A stretch of 64,000 nt of DNA from Cordilura impudica. Taxonomy: Eukaryota > Arthropoda > Insecta > Diptera > Scathophagidae. The notes under the pieces were generated by a model, which saw nothing but the letters and a program-made list of their open reading frames with translations, did not search any database and had not been told where the DNA came from. The position numbers were made by a program, and so were the translations under genes. The stretch covers positions 8,916,668 to 8,980,667 of the forward strand of contig OY821519.1 of the NCBI GenBank assembly GCA_963682025.1, in the 5' to 3' direction. Positions 23,380 to 34,001 of this stretch are shown in pieces (position 1 is the stretch's first letter; every line of letters begins with the position of its first letter).

Positions 23380-24660
23380 CATACTTCAGTACTAAATATC
23401 GGTGATTACAATAATTATGTACATTATAAAAACTTATTTTTGAACACAAATGTTTCAGAGATATTGTAATAAGTAATTGGGTAAAATAATACATATACAC
23501 CCCTGTTCTTGAAACCACTATCACAAAAAAAAAAACTCGTACATTAAAAAATTCATAAATCTACGAGTTTTTTGCTGTTCTCTAATTTCAATAAGAAAAT
23601 TTTTTCTCGTTTTAATTCACATAGAAAAGGCTTTGTGAAATCAAATCAAATGCCCTTTTTTCTACTAAGCAGGTCTTAAGAGATAAAAAAAAACTAATTG
23701 ATATTTAAACTCTAACATGTTTTTTATTGAACCTTGTCATTATTTTAAAAAATTAGACATTAATTTCACGAAAAAAAAATGATTTTAAAAAAAGTCTACA
23801 TTTTGCGCTGATTTAAAAAAAAAAACTCGTAATAAGTGGTCGATGTTAATAAAACACACTTTTTGCGATGATGTTGTTCTATAACTATAATAAAAACTTT
23901 TTATTTACACAATCTATTTTCCATTATAATTTTTTCAATTATTACATGGATTCTTTATGCACTAATTATTGCAAATAAAGGAATTAAAAAAAAATTTTTC
24001 ATCAAATCACATATTTTTATTTTTTTGCATATGTTCGAAACAGTAGTGATGCCAGTCAAATCCAAATTATTTGAATATCGAAATTTTTTTGGTGATGCCT
24101 AACTTTTTCAAAATAGAAACGTCATTTTTAATTGAATGAAATTGAAGAACAAAAACAATTAAATGAACAAATAAGTTGTTATTTTAAAAGAAAATATTTT
24201 TCTTTATACTTTTTCTATAAACTTAAGAAAAAAACATGCACAAAATACTTAAAAGTTTTTTGTGAAACTGAATAAAGAACCATATGGCACCTCGGTTTCT
24301 AGATAACATATGTTCTTAACTCAAACATATGGTTCTTAACTCAAACATATGGATTTTAACTCAAACATATGTTTCCATTAAATAAATAAAAAAAAAGTGG
24401 TTTCAAGAAACCCAAAATTTCAATTTCATGTGATTTTAAATTCACTCTTATTTAAATAACAACGTTTCAAGAACAGGGCTGATAATATTTGCATTAATAT
24501 ATATTTTTTTTTTTTGGTTAAAACAACAGAAGCACTTGTTTTGGTAAAGAAAATTGAAAATTGAATGAATCAATTTCTGTTGTAAATACCGTAAATATAT
24601 AACAAAATTTTAACCCAAACGAATTATTGATTTTACTGTCATTCTTTAAAATATATTTAT
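23380..24660. other. AT-rich stretch without gene
   Basis: Includes three near-identical tandem copies of an AACTCAAACATATG unit at 24318-24371 (unit about 21 bp). Otherwise it has A and T runs only. Confidence 0.5.
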
Positions 24661-24663
24661 AAC

Positions 24664-24990
24664 TTACAACAATTTGTGATTTAACATTTTTAATGGTAAT
24701 AAAAATAATAGTAGAATATTGAAGGAGACAAAAATATGTTTTTCAACATGATTAACAGAAAATTTGTTAATATTTATTAAAAAAAAAACATAAAAACGAA
24801 TAGAAAATGGTATAGAAAATGCGACAGACGACATCAAAATAAAAACACCACCAAAACCAAAGACTATTGAGTCCCGAATTGTCCCATTATAACTATAGTC
24901 TTGTGAAGATGGAATGGATAAAGGATTGTCAGGATTTGGATTGAAAAGATATGCTCCATTCTTGAACATATACAGTGAGTGACAATACAA
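24664..24990 (-). other. open frame of unknown status
   Basis: A 108-codon minus-strand frame. Residues 8-60 (FKNGAYLFNPNPDNPLSIP onward) have ordinary amino-acid composition, unlike the surrounding low-complexity frames, and are followed by hydrophobic segments. Its first residues come from a transposon terminus that starts at 24972, so the apparent start is artificial. It could be a truncated exon or transposon fragment. I recognise no family. Confidence 0.2.
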
Positions 24991-26133
24991 TGGAAACTTT
25001 TAACAAAATTTATCAAATAATGATTCGAGTGCAGTGCATTTTCTGATAGTTTGTAATAAAAGTTTTCATAATAAAAATTTATAGTTTTAAAAACTAAACA
25101 ATGGAAAATAATGTTGAAGGGGAGTACTTTAATGATATATAGTGAAATGTTGGTGATGAACTTATGGAATTATGATTTGGAATTTTATTTAGACTTACAA
25201 AAAAATTGTAGCACATGATAGCCATAAAAGCATAATAGTTCTCTAGGGCAATCAATTACCTTCCGAATTTAATAAATTTCAGCTGCGGATATCTGCAAAC
25301 TTTTTTTAAAAAACGCATTTACTGCGTGCCATATTCAGAGTTAATCAATATATGGCAAGAGAAACGCAACAAAGATGACAAAATAGCCGCTATTTATGCC
25401 CATTTCTTTTCATACATTGTTGAGAGTGAATGTCCCGAAAACTTTAAAAAATATATAAAGGAGCAGTCACAATTATTTTGTTCAAATATGAATATGAAAT
25501 GGCATAAAAGTTGTAGGAGTTTGAAAGTTTTTGAAAAACGTGAAACGCTGTCTGCCTCCACTAAATCGAAGACTGGACGGGCCGCAATTAACTTTTTGTA
25601 AAAAATCTGAGAGAACAAAAGACGAGTTGCAGCAGAAGTCTCTAAAAACAAAATAATGAAGTTGAACCCCCTAGTTCTTGCTACATCTGCGGCTGCTCGT
25701 AAAAGCAACCAATTAAATTTAGCAGTGGTTTTAAAAAGAGAGTACTGACAGTACTCCAACTAGAGCTGCGAAAATACGAAAACTAATTTCAAGAGCGACA
25801 CCAACTAAACTATCTGCTAATGAAGGACTAGCCTTTCTTTTAGAGAACAACTTTTCAAAAGAGCAATATTGCAATATAAGATATGAAAACAAAATGAGAA
25901 ATTGCGATATAGTATATCCTCCATACAAAGAACTTACATGTAGTAAATATAAATGCAGACCAGATGGCGTAATAGTTACTGAGAAAGTTACGAAAGTTCC
26001 ATTGGAAATGTTACTGCAGCATACATCCGAAAGAATAATAAAAGTGCAAGAGGAAGTTATATCTACCTTAATGGAAACAAAACAAAAACGACATTTTATA
26101 TGCCGAATTCAGCAGTACTGGCTATGAAAACTA
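24972..26133 (+). mobile_element. unclassified transposon fragment, interrupted by rosa-like copy 2
   Basis: Starts with the CAGTGAGTGACAATACAATGG terminus that also occurs at 3177. Plus-strand frames follow: 25326-25601 (PYSELINIWQEKRNKDDKIA, with two Cys), 25617-25740, and 25894-26127 (CRPDGVIVTEKVTKVPLEML, LLQHTSERIIKVQEEVI). I associate this last block with multicopy uncharacterised arthropod proteins. The frames are interrupted by stops. The right side is cut by the TA-flanked insertion at 26134. Confidence 0.45.
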
Positions 26134-27367
26134 AAGGGTCCGCCATCTAACGTTTTTTTTTTTTCAACTAGTGCTTATTTCGTGAATGGTTACACTTAGC
26201 TCATGTCTGATAATTAGTTTTATCCTTCCGCTGAACAACGCTGGGAAATATTGCGACATTACTTTGAAAATCATGGCAATGTTGCAGAATGTGTGCGAAA
26301 ATTGCGTACGGATTTTGGAAGAAGAGAAGCACCGTCAGCTCCGTATGTTCGTTATCTTGTGAAAAAAGTGAAAGAAACTGGCATCCTCATCGATAAACCA
26401 AAGCGTGAAAAACAGTGCGTACACCCGAGAATATTGCTGATGTGGCAGAAAGTGTGCGAGAAGCGCCATCAACATCAATTCACCGTCGTTCTCAAGAATT
26501 GAACATTTCGGAGGCATCATTGAGACGAATTTTGCATAAAGACCTTGGTATGACGCCATACAAAGTCCAATTGGTCCAGAAGTTGAAGCCAACTGACCAT
26601 CCAATGCGTTTTCGCTTCGCTAAGTGGGCCTGCGATCGACTTACAGAAGATGCCGATTTTGCCAAAAAACTCATCTTTTCAGATGAAGCTCATTTTGATC
26701 TTGGCGGGTATGTAAACAAGCAAAATTGTCGCATTTGGGGCACAGAAAACCCGCACGCATCCATTGAAAAGCCGATACACCCAAAACGAGTCACTGTTTG
26801 GTGCGGATTTTGGTCCAGAGGCATAATTGGGCCATTTTTCTTCGAAAATGAGCAAGGAGTGGCCGTTACAGTCAATGGCGAGCGTTATCGGGCCATGTTG
26901 AACGAATTTTTGTTCACAAAAATTGAAGAGGAGGATATTGGCAACATTTGGTTTCAACAGGACGGCGCTACGTGCCACACAGCCGAAGCTACACTCGCCC
27001 TATTTTTGAAGATCGCATTATCAGCCGCAGAGCTGATGTCGTTTGGCCACCTCGGAGCTGCGATTCGACACCGTTGGTGTATTTGTGGGGTGCCCTCAAA
27101 GATAAATGTTACGCCAACAAGCCAGAGACAATTGACGCTTTAAAGGACAATATTCGTGAAGCCATTGGTGAAATACAGCTGCACACAATCGATAATGTGC
27201 TTAAAAATTGGACCGATCGTGTAGGCTACTGCATGGCCAGCCGAGGAAGCCATTTGAATAAAATTATTTTCCATTATTAACCGGAAGGATTGTACTTTCA
27301 AATAAAAAAAGAAATTTGAGATAATATTCAGTAGTTTTTTTTATAGCATTTTCAAAAAAAAAAGTTA
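26134..27367 (+). mobile_element. rosa-like (DD41D) Tc1/mariner element, copy 2
   Basis: The left end AAGGGTCCGCCATCTAACG is preceded by TA (26132-26133) and matches copy 1. On the right the sequence follows copy 1 through the AGTAGTTTTTTTTATAGCATTTTC tract (listed in two parts: AGTAGTTTTTTTTATAG, CATTTTC) up to AGTTAT. It then diverges, so the outermost 15 or so bases of that inverted repeat are missing. The element is therefore immobile at this end. The gene is on the plus strand. Confidence 0.8.
26233..27280 (+). pseudogene. rosa-like DD41D transposase, copy 2, broken catalytic triad
   Basis: Same protein as in copy 1 but lacking the first codons: it enters at QRWEILRHYFENH without the MVVYTLE start. 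A small deletion near 26412 shifts the frame after KREK, and the reading continues from 26415 through the helix-turn-helix region. LIFSDEAHFDLGG keeps the first Asp and IWFQQDGATCHTAE the second. A second shift occurs near 26990. The third catalytic motif reads TPLVYLWG instead of TPLDYYLWG, owing to an in-frame loss at about 27072, so the last Asp is gone. It ends at 27280 with LNKIIFHY. Confidence 0.8.
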
Positions 27368-27779
27368 TAAGCAACAGTTTGAAAAGGCGGGTTCGTCTCA
27401 AAATTGTGACATCTCTCCTTTGGCCACAACAATTATACCTTTGCGTTTAATAGAACCGCCCGGAAATATTTTATGGAGCAAACGTACACCACTACACAAA
27501 TTTTTAAATAAAATACTTTTCAAAAAACATAACTTTGTTAGCTACTTTTTTAAATTGGTAAGATAAATTTCTACTGTTATCTTTGAAAGTTAGTGTACAC
27601 TCGAAAAAAAATTAGTAAAAAAAAAAGTTTAGAAAACCAGATAACATAGCAAAGATCTAAAAAAATCTTGGATGCGGAAACCTATAACCCTGGAAACCCG
27701 TTTATTTATTTATTTAGTGTACTAACTTACATCTTACAGACTATAAGAATATAATAATAATGTTTATACAATAATTAAT
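27368..27779. other. spacer, possibly continuation of the interrupted element
   Basis: No clear frame. 27370-27500 is less AT-rich than its surroundings and may belong to the transposon fragment to the left of rosa-like copy 2. Confidence 0.3.
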
Positions 27780-28115
27780 ACTAGCAGATTCCAGCACTCG
27801 AAAATTGAGTGCAATTTCTAGCCAGCTTTATTTTTCAACTTAGCCAATTGACAAACCAACACTTTTATGGTTTATTATTGTGAATGAAGATAACAAACTC
27901 ATTAATAAACACATTAACAAATTTAATAAAACACATATAGCATATGGATAATTTTATGTTTGTGTTAGTAGCAACTTTAAATGCAATTTACTCAAAATAG
28001 AGGAAACAATTCAAAAATCTGTAAATCTGCAAAACGGCTAAAAAGAAATACCTTTCAAATAATATACGTTTGGTCAAAATCGCGATAAAACGGTAGAACA
28101 AAACATCGGTCACAT
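27780..28115 (+). repeat. dispersed repeat family R1, copy b
   Basis: Close to copy a (826-1150) along its whole length, from CTAGCAGATTCCAGCACTCG to CGGTAGAACAAAACATCGGT. Confidence 0.75.
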
Positions 28116-28269
28116 GATATTATTGATTTAATATTATTGATTTTTTAAGTTTAAAAACTTTAATTAAAAACCTTAAATAAGTTCAACTTAAAATTATTTT
28201 TATCTAAATTGATATTTAAAAGGATTGAAAAACTATTACAAAGCTTTAAACATCTTGTTATCTTGTAAA

Positions 28270-29760
28270 CTTCATAAAATAAACGCTACTGACGTAAATC
28301 ACGATGAAGAGTATGAACCCTCACTAAATCAGACAAAGCATCACAACATATATTATTTGTTAAAATATTATACATAAACATTATAGCAAACGATGATCGA
28401 CGATCTCCTAGAAATTTACGCCTGCTTTCATAAGAAAGAACATCGCCGGGCCAATTTATTTTCTTAAATGCAAATTTTGTAAATAATTTCTGAATTTTTT
28501 CAATTCTGGCAGAATGGCTTTCATAATAAGGACTCCTGATTATAGAGCAATATACCAAATTACTTCTAACGAAAGAAACATATAATGATTTTAATGCGAC
28601 AGGATCACTAAAATCCGCAGTATTTCGTTTAATGAATCCCAAAATTGCATACGCTTGAGATGTTATGTACATAATTTATATGATTATGAAATTTCAACTC
28701 GGAATCAGAAATAACTCCTAAATCTTTAACTTCACCAACTCTCTCAAGAGTGACATCACTTATACAATAGTTAAAAAAAACTGGATTATGACAATGAGAA
28801 TATGACATAACGCAACATTTATCAATATTTAAAACAAGTCTGTTTAAATCGCACCACTCTTTTAGTGATATCTAATCTTTTTGAAGCATAACTTAATGTG
28901 ATATACTTGTAATATCAGCAAATAATTTCAAATCATCGGCAAATGATAAAGGTTTACAAAATTGCAAACAGTCAGGTAAGTCATTTATAAAAATTAAAAA
29001 TAATAATGGGCCTGAATGTGTTCCTTGAGGAATACCAGAATATGCACTTCATTGTTAGAAAAGCATGAACTAATTTTAACTATTAATTTCTTATTCGTAA
29101 GAAAACTTTAAAAAAAAAAAAAAATGCAACAAATTTCCATTAATACCAAATTGGTGAAATATATCAAAATATCATGATTAAATGAATCAACAGCCTTCGA
29201 AAAGTCAGTATATATCACATGAACTTATTTTCTAATCTCCATAGAAACTATAATCTGATTAGTGAATACTACTAAATTTATAAATGTGGATCGACCGGGT
29301 AAAAACCCATGTTGAAAAACTGAAATTTTTTATGAAACATGATGAAATAGTTTATTATACAGAATCCTATCAAAGACTTTGGCCAGAACACACTGTTTAA
29401 CAATGAGCCTATAATTCAAAGCATTGGATTTATCACCAAATTTGAATATAGAAATCAATTATAGGGCGGACTAAAAACCTTAAACATTTTATTTTAAATA
29501 AAGTTGGAACTGAATCAAATATACATACATGAGGGACTATCTTTTAAAGATAGAATAGATAAAGAAACATCAACTTCTGATATTTCTATGACAAAGTTGC
29601 TTAGAAATGGAGCACTTAACTGATCTACACTAGTATAGTTACTATGTGCAGTAAAAGTTGTCTGGACAGACGACGCAAACAAGTTGCAAGATTCAATATT
29701 ATTATTTGAAACAATATTGCAAAAAAACATATTACATGTATTCTTTCTTTTTTATTTATA
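28270..29760 (-). pseudogene. LINE reverse transcriptase remnant (Jockey/CR1-like)
   Basis: Non-LTR retrotransposon ORF2 fragment on the minus strand. Around 29040-28900 the reading QGTHSGPLLFLIFINDLPD followed by LSFADDLKLFADI supplies the RT palm motif with FADD (usually YADD). At about 29260-29170 there is a Phe-Ser-Lys-Ala-Phe-Asp-like motif. The C-terminal block 28672-28286 (AYAILGFIKRNTADFSDPVA, then YVSFVRSNLVYCS) is the usual post-RT connection. Many stops and shifts are present. No 3' tail or 5' end was identified. Confidence 0.7.
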
Positions 29761-30450
29761 AAATTCCAAAATGTAGAAGGAAGGAAGGAAGCTAAGCCTA
29801 TTTTCCATGTTTAATATATATTGCTTATATAAATACTTATGTAAAAAATCGAATTCACGTCGAATATGTTGAAAATAACTTAAATCAGAATTTTCTTTAG
29901 TTTCTTTACATTTGTTTTTGAAGTTTTTTAGATTATTAAGCCTTCTTTCTATTTAACCAAGGGGCTTTTTACTTTGAGATGGTGTTATAGAAAGCACCAT
30001 TTGGAACTAATTATTAGCTAATTTTTTAGTTAACTTTACAACAGTTTTTTTAGTGTATGAAAAACTTTAAGGGTTCCTCCCTCCCTCTTCATAGTTTTCC
30101 AAAAGTCATGTAAAAAAAATCATTCAAATTGGTACAGCCGTTTGGCTGTAATTAATTTTGGCCCAAAATAAATGGGTAAAATTTCCTATAGTGCATTGTG
30201 GAAAAACGGAGCTTGCACGGTGCTAATGTTATACGTCATTTTTAAGCCACGTTCATGCCTTCCCCAAATTGAGTTTTAGAACTTTTAAAATCACATATGT
30301 AACTATTTTATGGATTTGGTCAAAATTCTGGAAAAAAACTCTAAATCCATAAAATAGTAACATATGTGATTTTACAAATTTGTTGAAAATAAGCAAATCT
30401 ATAATATTAATAATTTCTATATAATATATAATCTATAATATTTAATTTCT
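29761..30450. other. spacer with a 50-bp inverted motif
   Basis: 30285-30310 and 30330-30375 contain the complementary pair AAAATCACATATGTAACTAT and ATAGTAACATATGTGATTTT around a loop of about 40 bases, so a hairpin is possible. No gene. Confidence 0.45.
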
Positions 30451-31761
30451 TGTGACCGATGTTTTGTTCTATCTTTTTATCCCGATTTTGAATAAACGTA
30501 TGTTATTTAAAAGATATTTCTTTTTAGCCGTTTTGCAGATTTACAGATTTTTTCCTTTATTTTGAGTAAATTGCATTTAAAATTGCTACTAACACATAAA
30601 TAAAACTATATATATTAGGGTGACCCTTAATAAAAAAAGTGTTCAAACTGTCGGTCTCACCCCCTAGAAATATGCGAATAGCAAAAAAACTGATAAATAC
30701 AAAGTTTTTGGCCAATCAAAAAACGTTTAGTCGTGGCGCAAAGCGATTGAAAATTTCAAGTGTGTTTATATGGGGAAAATATGACTTTTTTTTCCAGATT
30801 TTACGAAAATTTCGCTCTATAATTTAATTTTTCCGACAAGCTGTTACATAATTTGGGATCAGTATTAAATTATCCTTTCAAAACTTCAAAATCGTATGAA
30901 ACCTCGCCAAGAAATTGCAAATGCCCCAGACCACTTTTGTGCCAAAAAAAACTAGGTCATGAAATTTGATGGCATTTTTTTCAACTTTGAGAAATTGATT
31001 AAAGCGATCATTCTTTTTTAGTCTCTATACTTATAAGTACTCAGATGTGAAGTATTGTTTTATTACCACGTTGTTAACCTATTGCTCAATGAGGCCAGAG
31101 ATGGAAAATTTTTTGATAAAATTTTTAAAACTCCTTTTTCAAGTTTGAAAAAATTTTCTTAAGCAAAATTTAAAAAAATGAATCTATCACTTCAAGGTTT
31201 TATTAAATGCATATTGCAGATTAACTGTGTGAATTTTTAAGTAAATCCCTCTGCCAGAATTTTTTGACAAGGTTTTTAATTTCGAAGATTTCGAGAAAAA
31301 TTGGATTTTTGTGAAATATTCTGTAAATGTACTCTTTCTAAATACTTTGTATCAAAAATTCATCATTTTTCTACTTTTAAATGTTATATTTTATCTTAAT
31401 AGCCTAGGGTTTCGGAAATAAATAATATGACTCCATTAACCCTTTTGGAGTTGGAGTCACATATGACGTTTTTTGATTGGCCCAAAACTTTGTATTTATC
31501 AGTTTTTTTGCTATTCGCATATTTCTTGGGGGGTGAGACCGACAGTTTGAACACTTTTTTTTCCCTCCATATAACGAAGGGCCACCCTAATATATATGCT
31601 ATGTGTGTTTTATTAAATTTGTTAATGTGTTTGTTAATGAGTTTGTTATATTCATTCACAATAATAATAAAACATAAAAGTGTTGGTTTGTGAATTGGCT
31701 AAGTTGAAAAATAAAGCTGCCTAGAAATTGCACTCGAATTTCGAGCGCTGGAATCTGCTAG
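30451..31761 (-). repeat. dispersed repeat family R1, copy c, interrupted
   Basis: 30451-30614 and 31591-31761 together make one inverted copy of R1, split by the element at 30615-31590. The junction falls in the AT-rich part of R1 that reads CCATATGCTATATGTG in complement of copy b. Confidence 0.75.
30615..31590. mobile_element. DNA element with about 100-bp terminal inverted repeats
   Basis: 976 bp. The left end TTAGGGTGACCCTTAATAAA and the right end in complement, TTAGGGTGGCCCTTCGTTAT, both continue through GTGTTCAAACTGTCGGTCTC, AATATGCGAATAGCAAAAAA and TTGGCC(A/C)AATCAAAAAACG. Flanks are TATATA on both sides, an ambiguous target duplication in a TA-rich site. A related, shorter copy lies inverted at 51529-52235. 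There is no transposase frame, so it is non-autonomous. Confidence 0.8.
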
Positions 31762-32324
31762 CAAGTTATAAATATGCTTAGTTGAGTTTAAAATAAAATG
31801 AGTGCGATCGGACAAGGGAGTGTGGCATATTCCATACAAAGTAAATATTTATTCATCATATGTGAGTTCAAGCCAAATGAAATGAAATATCTAGTGAGTG
31901 TCTTGAAACATATCGTCATTCCATAAATTATTAATGGGAATAGTCGTACCTAAGATCGGGCGGTATCTTGTAGTGGGCGTGGCACATACCAAACAAAACA
32001 AAATATATGGAGTGCTATGATTGTTAGAGCCTAAAAGCTTTGTGGCAGTCTATAGATTCTTAATGTGAGTAGCAGAGTCAAATTGTACTTCTAATGAAAA
32101 GTATAAATATTATTAATGTCATTGAGAAAATATTTTTGTTTAAGTCCATGCAATTATTATTGATCGGAACAAAGTTCGACGGGATCCGCAAGTGGGTCAA
32201 TAAAAATGTTACTGATTATTTAAAACTTTAATTTTTTTATTCATCTTTCCACATACCCCTTTAAAAAAATAAATAAAAATACAGCTGTATTCCCACATAA
32301 ACAGAGCATGTTAATAATGATGTC
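31762..32324. other. AT-rich spacer
   Basis: No gene or known repeat recognised. 31800-32210 is slightly more GC-rich but has no long frame. Confidence 0.35.
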
Positions 32325-32831
32325 TAAAGCTGCGTTCACACTACGTGTTTTGCTCGTGTTTTTCTTATTTTTTTAGCACGTGTAATTTGTACACATAGTG
32401 TGAACCCTTTTAAACATTGTTTATGTACAACACATTTTGCAAGACATATGTAAATTTTTCAATTAGAGCAGGTTCTATTTTGACAAGATAAACATATGAA
32501 AATACAACACTGCTTGTGGCGAAAGAAAAACAGAGTAAATTATAAAGATTAATATTGAGAGAAAAATAAATTGTTTAATATTAATTAACAATTAAAAAAT
32601 ATATAGAATATATAACTTTATTTTTAACAATAATTTTTTGTAAATTCACAAATTAAATCAGCTGTTGTTTACATTTAGAGGTTATGTCATACGGAAATAC
32701 ATATGTACGTTTGAACGCAAAAATTATGAATCGTATGTAAAACGGCAATTTTGACACACACTTGGAATTACGTATGGATCGTAAAACTGAATTTACACAT
32801 GGAAAATACACATAGTGTAAACACACCTTAA
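32325..32831 (+). mobile_element. MITE family M1, copy 1
   Basis: About 507 bp, nearly identical to 60911-61416 in the same orientation. The left end TAAAGCTGCGTTCACACTAC and the right end in complement, TTAAGGTGTGTTTACACTAT, form imperfect inverted repeats. A GAACCC-free AT-rich centre has no coding frame. A diverged relative is at 61958-62557. Confidence 0.8.
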
Positions 32832-33285
32832 CATTGCTTAACCTTACATGACATGAAAGCGTATATTATTTAGTGGTGTAATGAATTTTGCTAAAAGTGA
32901 ACGGGAAGAGTTGCTCCAAGCAACTATGAATTAGAAATTTCGGTGCACCAAAAAAGTGTCAAAATTCAATATTTTGATGTATTCTTGAAAAACTTTTCTT
33001 AATAATTTTTTTTTCAGCTTTATGACTTAAACAGTTAATACTACATTAAAAAAAATAATTCAATTCACTAAAAATTATACAATGAATTCCTAACCAAAAC
33101 ATTAAGAAACAAATACATACCTATAATGAATTCATTCCAAAAGAAACTTAAATAGACATTGTAGGTATACTATATATACATACATACATATATACTTTTT
33201 TAATTCAAGAATAGTTCCCGGAATCTTCATTCAAACTTACGGGAAGCTACATTTTTAAATTTATATGTAAAAATTAAAATTTTTG
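32832..33285. other. AT-rich spacer
   Basis: (TACA)n tract at 33175-33195. No gene recognised. If the unnamed minus-strand gene at 33751-34001 is real, this is its intron. Confidence 0.35.
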
Positions 33286-33741
33286 ATAAGAACAAAAAAA
33301 AAAAAAAAAAAAAAACAGCAACAATAATCAAAGTGTTAATTTAACTTTATGGACTGTAAGAAAAAATAAAAAAAATATTGTTTCTTTTTTTAAACTTTGA
33401 CCTCAATGAGTTATTGTGATCGGCGTTGAATAATTTTTTTAAATATCATAATACCGAGAGCACACTTAAACGCATATCTGAAATATTAAAAATTTATAAA
33501 CCTTGCACTTGTATGCAAGTGCAAGGTTTATAAATTTTTAATATTTCAGATATGCGTTTAAGTGTGCTCTCGGTATTATGATATTTAAAAAAATTATTCA
33601 ACGCCGATCACAATAACTCATTGAGGTCAAAGTTTAAAAAAAGAAACAATATTTTTTTTATTTTTTCTTACAGTCCATAAAGTTAAATTAACACTTTGAT
33701 TATTGTTGCTGTTTTTTTTTTTTTTTTTTTTTTGTTCTTAT
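33286..33741. repeat. perfect 456-bp palindrome (226-bp arms, 4-bp loop)
   Basis: The arm 33286-33511 is, base for base as far as I can follow it, the reverse complement of 33516-33741. The centre reads GCACTTG-TATG-CAAGTGC. Even the homopolymers agree: a 22-base A run at 33294-33315 mirrors a 22-base T run at 33712-33733. The right arm ends nine bases from a GT splice donor (minus strand) at 33750. It therefore lies in the first intron of the gene starting at 34001, and its transcript would form a 226-bp hairpin. Recent inverted duplication or an assembly or sequencing artefact would both give such identity. Confidence 0.95.
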
Positions 33742-33750
33742 TAAACTTAC

Positions 33751-34001
33751 CTTAAATAGTTTTTTGAATGTGTTGATTGATTATAATTAGATCTTTTATT
33801 GCTGTCGCCACTTTTAGCATTACGTTGTGATAATGATGAAGTTGTATTTGTGCCAGCAGCAACAGCCAAACCACCTGAAGATAATACACTAACCAATGAT
33901 GAAGTACGTGACAATGTATTTGTTTGGGAGTGTGCAGATGAAGTCGCTACTGCTGATGATGTCGAAGACGATGGAAAGAAGAGTTTATTCAACAAGGCCA
34001 T
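33751..34001 (-). CDS. first coding exon of an unidentified serine-rich protein
   Basis: The start codon is at 34001 and the reading MALLNKLFFPSSSTSSAVAT continues as a Ser/Thr/Asn-rich, low-complexity stretch of 83 complete codons plus two bases. The exon ends in CTATTTAAG at a strong GTAAGT donor (33750-33745). Read through the donor it would stop soon after. The composition of a short hydrophobic start followed by a Ser-rich linker is typical of N-terminal extensions of regulatory proteins, but it gives no domain. No downstream exon was recognised at lower coordinates within the window, implying a large first intron. It is transcribed divergently from akirin. Position next to akirin may help to name it by synteny. 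The chance that it is a non-coding open frame remains. Confidence 0.5.

Noticed and set aside
24664..24990. NGAYLF-like motif as part of an alpha-mannosidase
   Set aside because: Only one short string is reminiscent of that family and the rest does not fit. Left as an unknown frame.
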